From NCBI GenBank assembly GCA_016192705.1, contig JACPTQ010000036.1, forward strand, positions 1 through 50,526: a stretch of DNA of 50,526 nt. The letters run 5' to 3'. Each line of letters opens with the position of its first letter. Within the stretch, counting starts at the first letter, position 1. Positions 50,038-50,526 of the stretch are shown here, one piece after another. This DNA is from Deltaproteobacteria bacterium. GTDB lineage: Bacteria; Myxococcota; JACPTQ01. The translations under genes were made by a program, and so were the position numbers. The notes under the pieces were generated by a model. The model saw only the letters and a list, made by a program, of their open reading frames with translations. It made no database searches and was not told where the DNA came from.

Positions 50038-50526
50038 TTATTCGAGAAGCCCCGTCGTGGCGTTGATCGGCGCGAAATTGCGGTAGGGGATCCCGCCTAT
50101 CGTTTCAAAGGAGCCACCTGCGAAGACCGTCGACCCGATTACCGTAAGCGTATGGACATGGCCACCCCAGTACGACGACGCGCTCGGGTTCCAGTTCGTA
50201 TCGAGAACGCCGTAGTCGAACTTCGCCAAACGGTTCCACTGTGTTTGGCCACCAATCGACGTGAAGGAGCCGCCTGCGTAGACGGTCGACCCGCTGACCG
50301 CGAACGTATAGACATAGCCGTTCGGGCTCGGATCCCAGCTTTGGAGCGTGCCGTCAGTCCCGATCGCGGCGAGCCGATTCCTTGACCCACCGCCGATCGT
50401 CGTGAAGTCACCCGCCACGTAGACCGTCGACCCGCTGACCGCGAGCGCTGAGATCTCGCCGTTCGGGTTCGGGTCCCAGCCTTGGATCGTCGCGTTTCCG
50501 TTGACGTCGGTCCCGATCGCGGCGAG
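50038..50526 (-). CDS. Delta-60 repeat (DUF5122) beta-propeller protein, 3' part only
   Basis: The frame is open from the window edge (50526) to the TAA at 50040-50038; the true start lies beyond the window. The 162 visible residues hold repeats of ~55 residues with GTDG..Q.WDP.PNG, VSGSTVYAGG.F..IGG and RN.LA..D. This is the delta-60/DUF5122 pattern of large extracellular beta-propellers in Myxococcota and relatives. The last repeat ends TTGLLE. The ATG at 50418 lies within a repeat and is not the start. The function of such proteins is unknown. Confidence 0.8.
   Translation of the reverse strand, partial: LAAIGTDVNGNATIQGWDPNPNGEISALAVSGSTVYVAGDFTTIGGGSRNRLAAIGTDGTLQSWDPSPNGYVYTFAVSGSTVYAGGSFTSIGGQTQWNRLAKFDYGVLDTNWNPSASSYWGGHVHTLTVIGSTVFAGGSFETIGGIPYRNFAPINATTGLLE

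Overview
The window is about 50.5 kb of fairly GC-rich bacterial DNA. It most resembles a Myxococcota-type (former deltaproteobacterial) genome. Pointers are a C-terminal anchor of the MYXO-CTERM kind (short Cys-rich motif, one membrane helix, Arg cluster), many secreted or lipid-anchored proteins with Asp/Gly-rich and Cys-rich repeats, DUF4388 (PATAN) and MshEN regulatory domains, PrkA, MeaB and an RpoH-type sigma factor. The species cannot be fixed from sequence alone. No integrase, transposase, rRNA or CRISPR array is present, so this reads as chromosomal backbone carrying non-autonomous repeat elements.

Layout. 1-1471: end of a secreted fn3/beta-propeller protein. 1496-3782: a sigma70-like promoter and a three-gene Rieske / cytochrome b6 / subunit IV operon. 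3788-15737: mixed genes: coiled-coil lipoprotein, transketolase, cytochrome c/copper-monooxygenase-like lipoprotein, then PlsC-like acyltransferase and lipase, then methyltransferase, small ORF, aldo/keto-reductase-like protein, rhomboid protease and membrane protein. 15747-21257: a double-length UvrA with four ABC ATPase domains in one chain. 21290-23186: repeat element A, tRNA-Pro, a Cys-rich lipoprotein and a tRNA-Arg gene with an exact 15-nt duplication in its D arm. 23234-33786: a DUF3467 protein, a tiny basic protein and a block of surface proteins: Ig-like protein, two related lipoproteins, HEAT/lytic transglycosylase, beta-helix/PKD anchored protein. 33803-34797: rpoH under a perfect CIRCE operator. 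34813-39760: a MITE-like element, a zinc-ribbon-like protein, DUF4388 protein, PrkA and repeat element B. 39814-41318: a beta-propeller lipoprotein and tRNA-Glu. 41453-45518: a MshEN/receiver protein behind a solitary SctV-type export gate. 45542-49924: repeat element C, flavin reductase, HAD hydrolase + MeaB, epimerase, an operator-like repeat cluster and a hypothetical gene. 50038-end: start-less part of a delta-60-repeat propeller.

How it fits together. The housekeeping part covers quinol oxidation, carbon metabolism (transketolase; MeaB for B12-dependent mutases), membrane lipid synthesis, DNA repair and stress control (rpoH/CIRCE, PrkA). The rest is cell-envelope biology. The most unusual material is not classical genes. 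It comprises a three-copy family of MITE-like elements with flanking 10-14 bp direct repeats, each lying between divergent genes; in-frame repeat and palindrome insertions inside uvrA and meaB; the duplicated D arm of tRNA-Arg; and a CIRCE site placed exactly on the rpoH promoter/leader.
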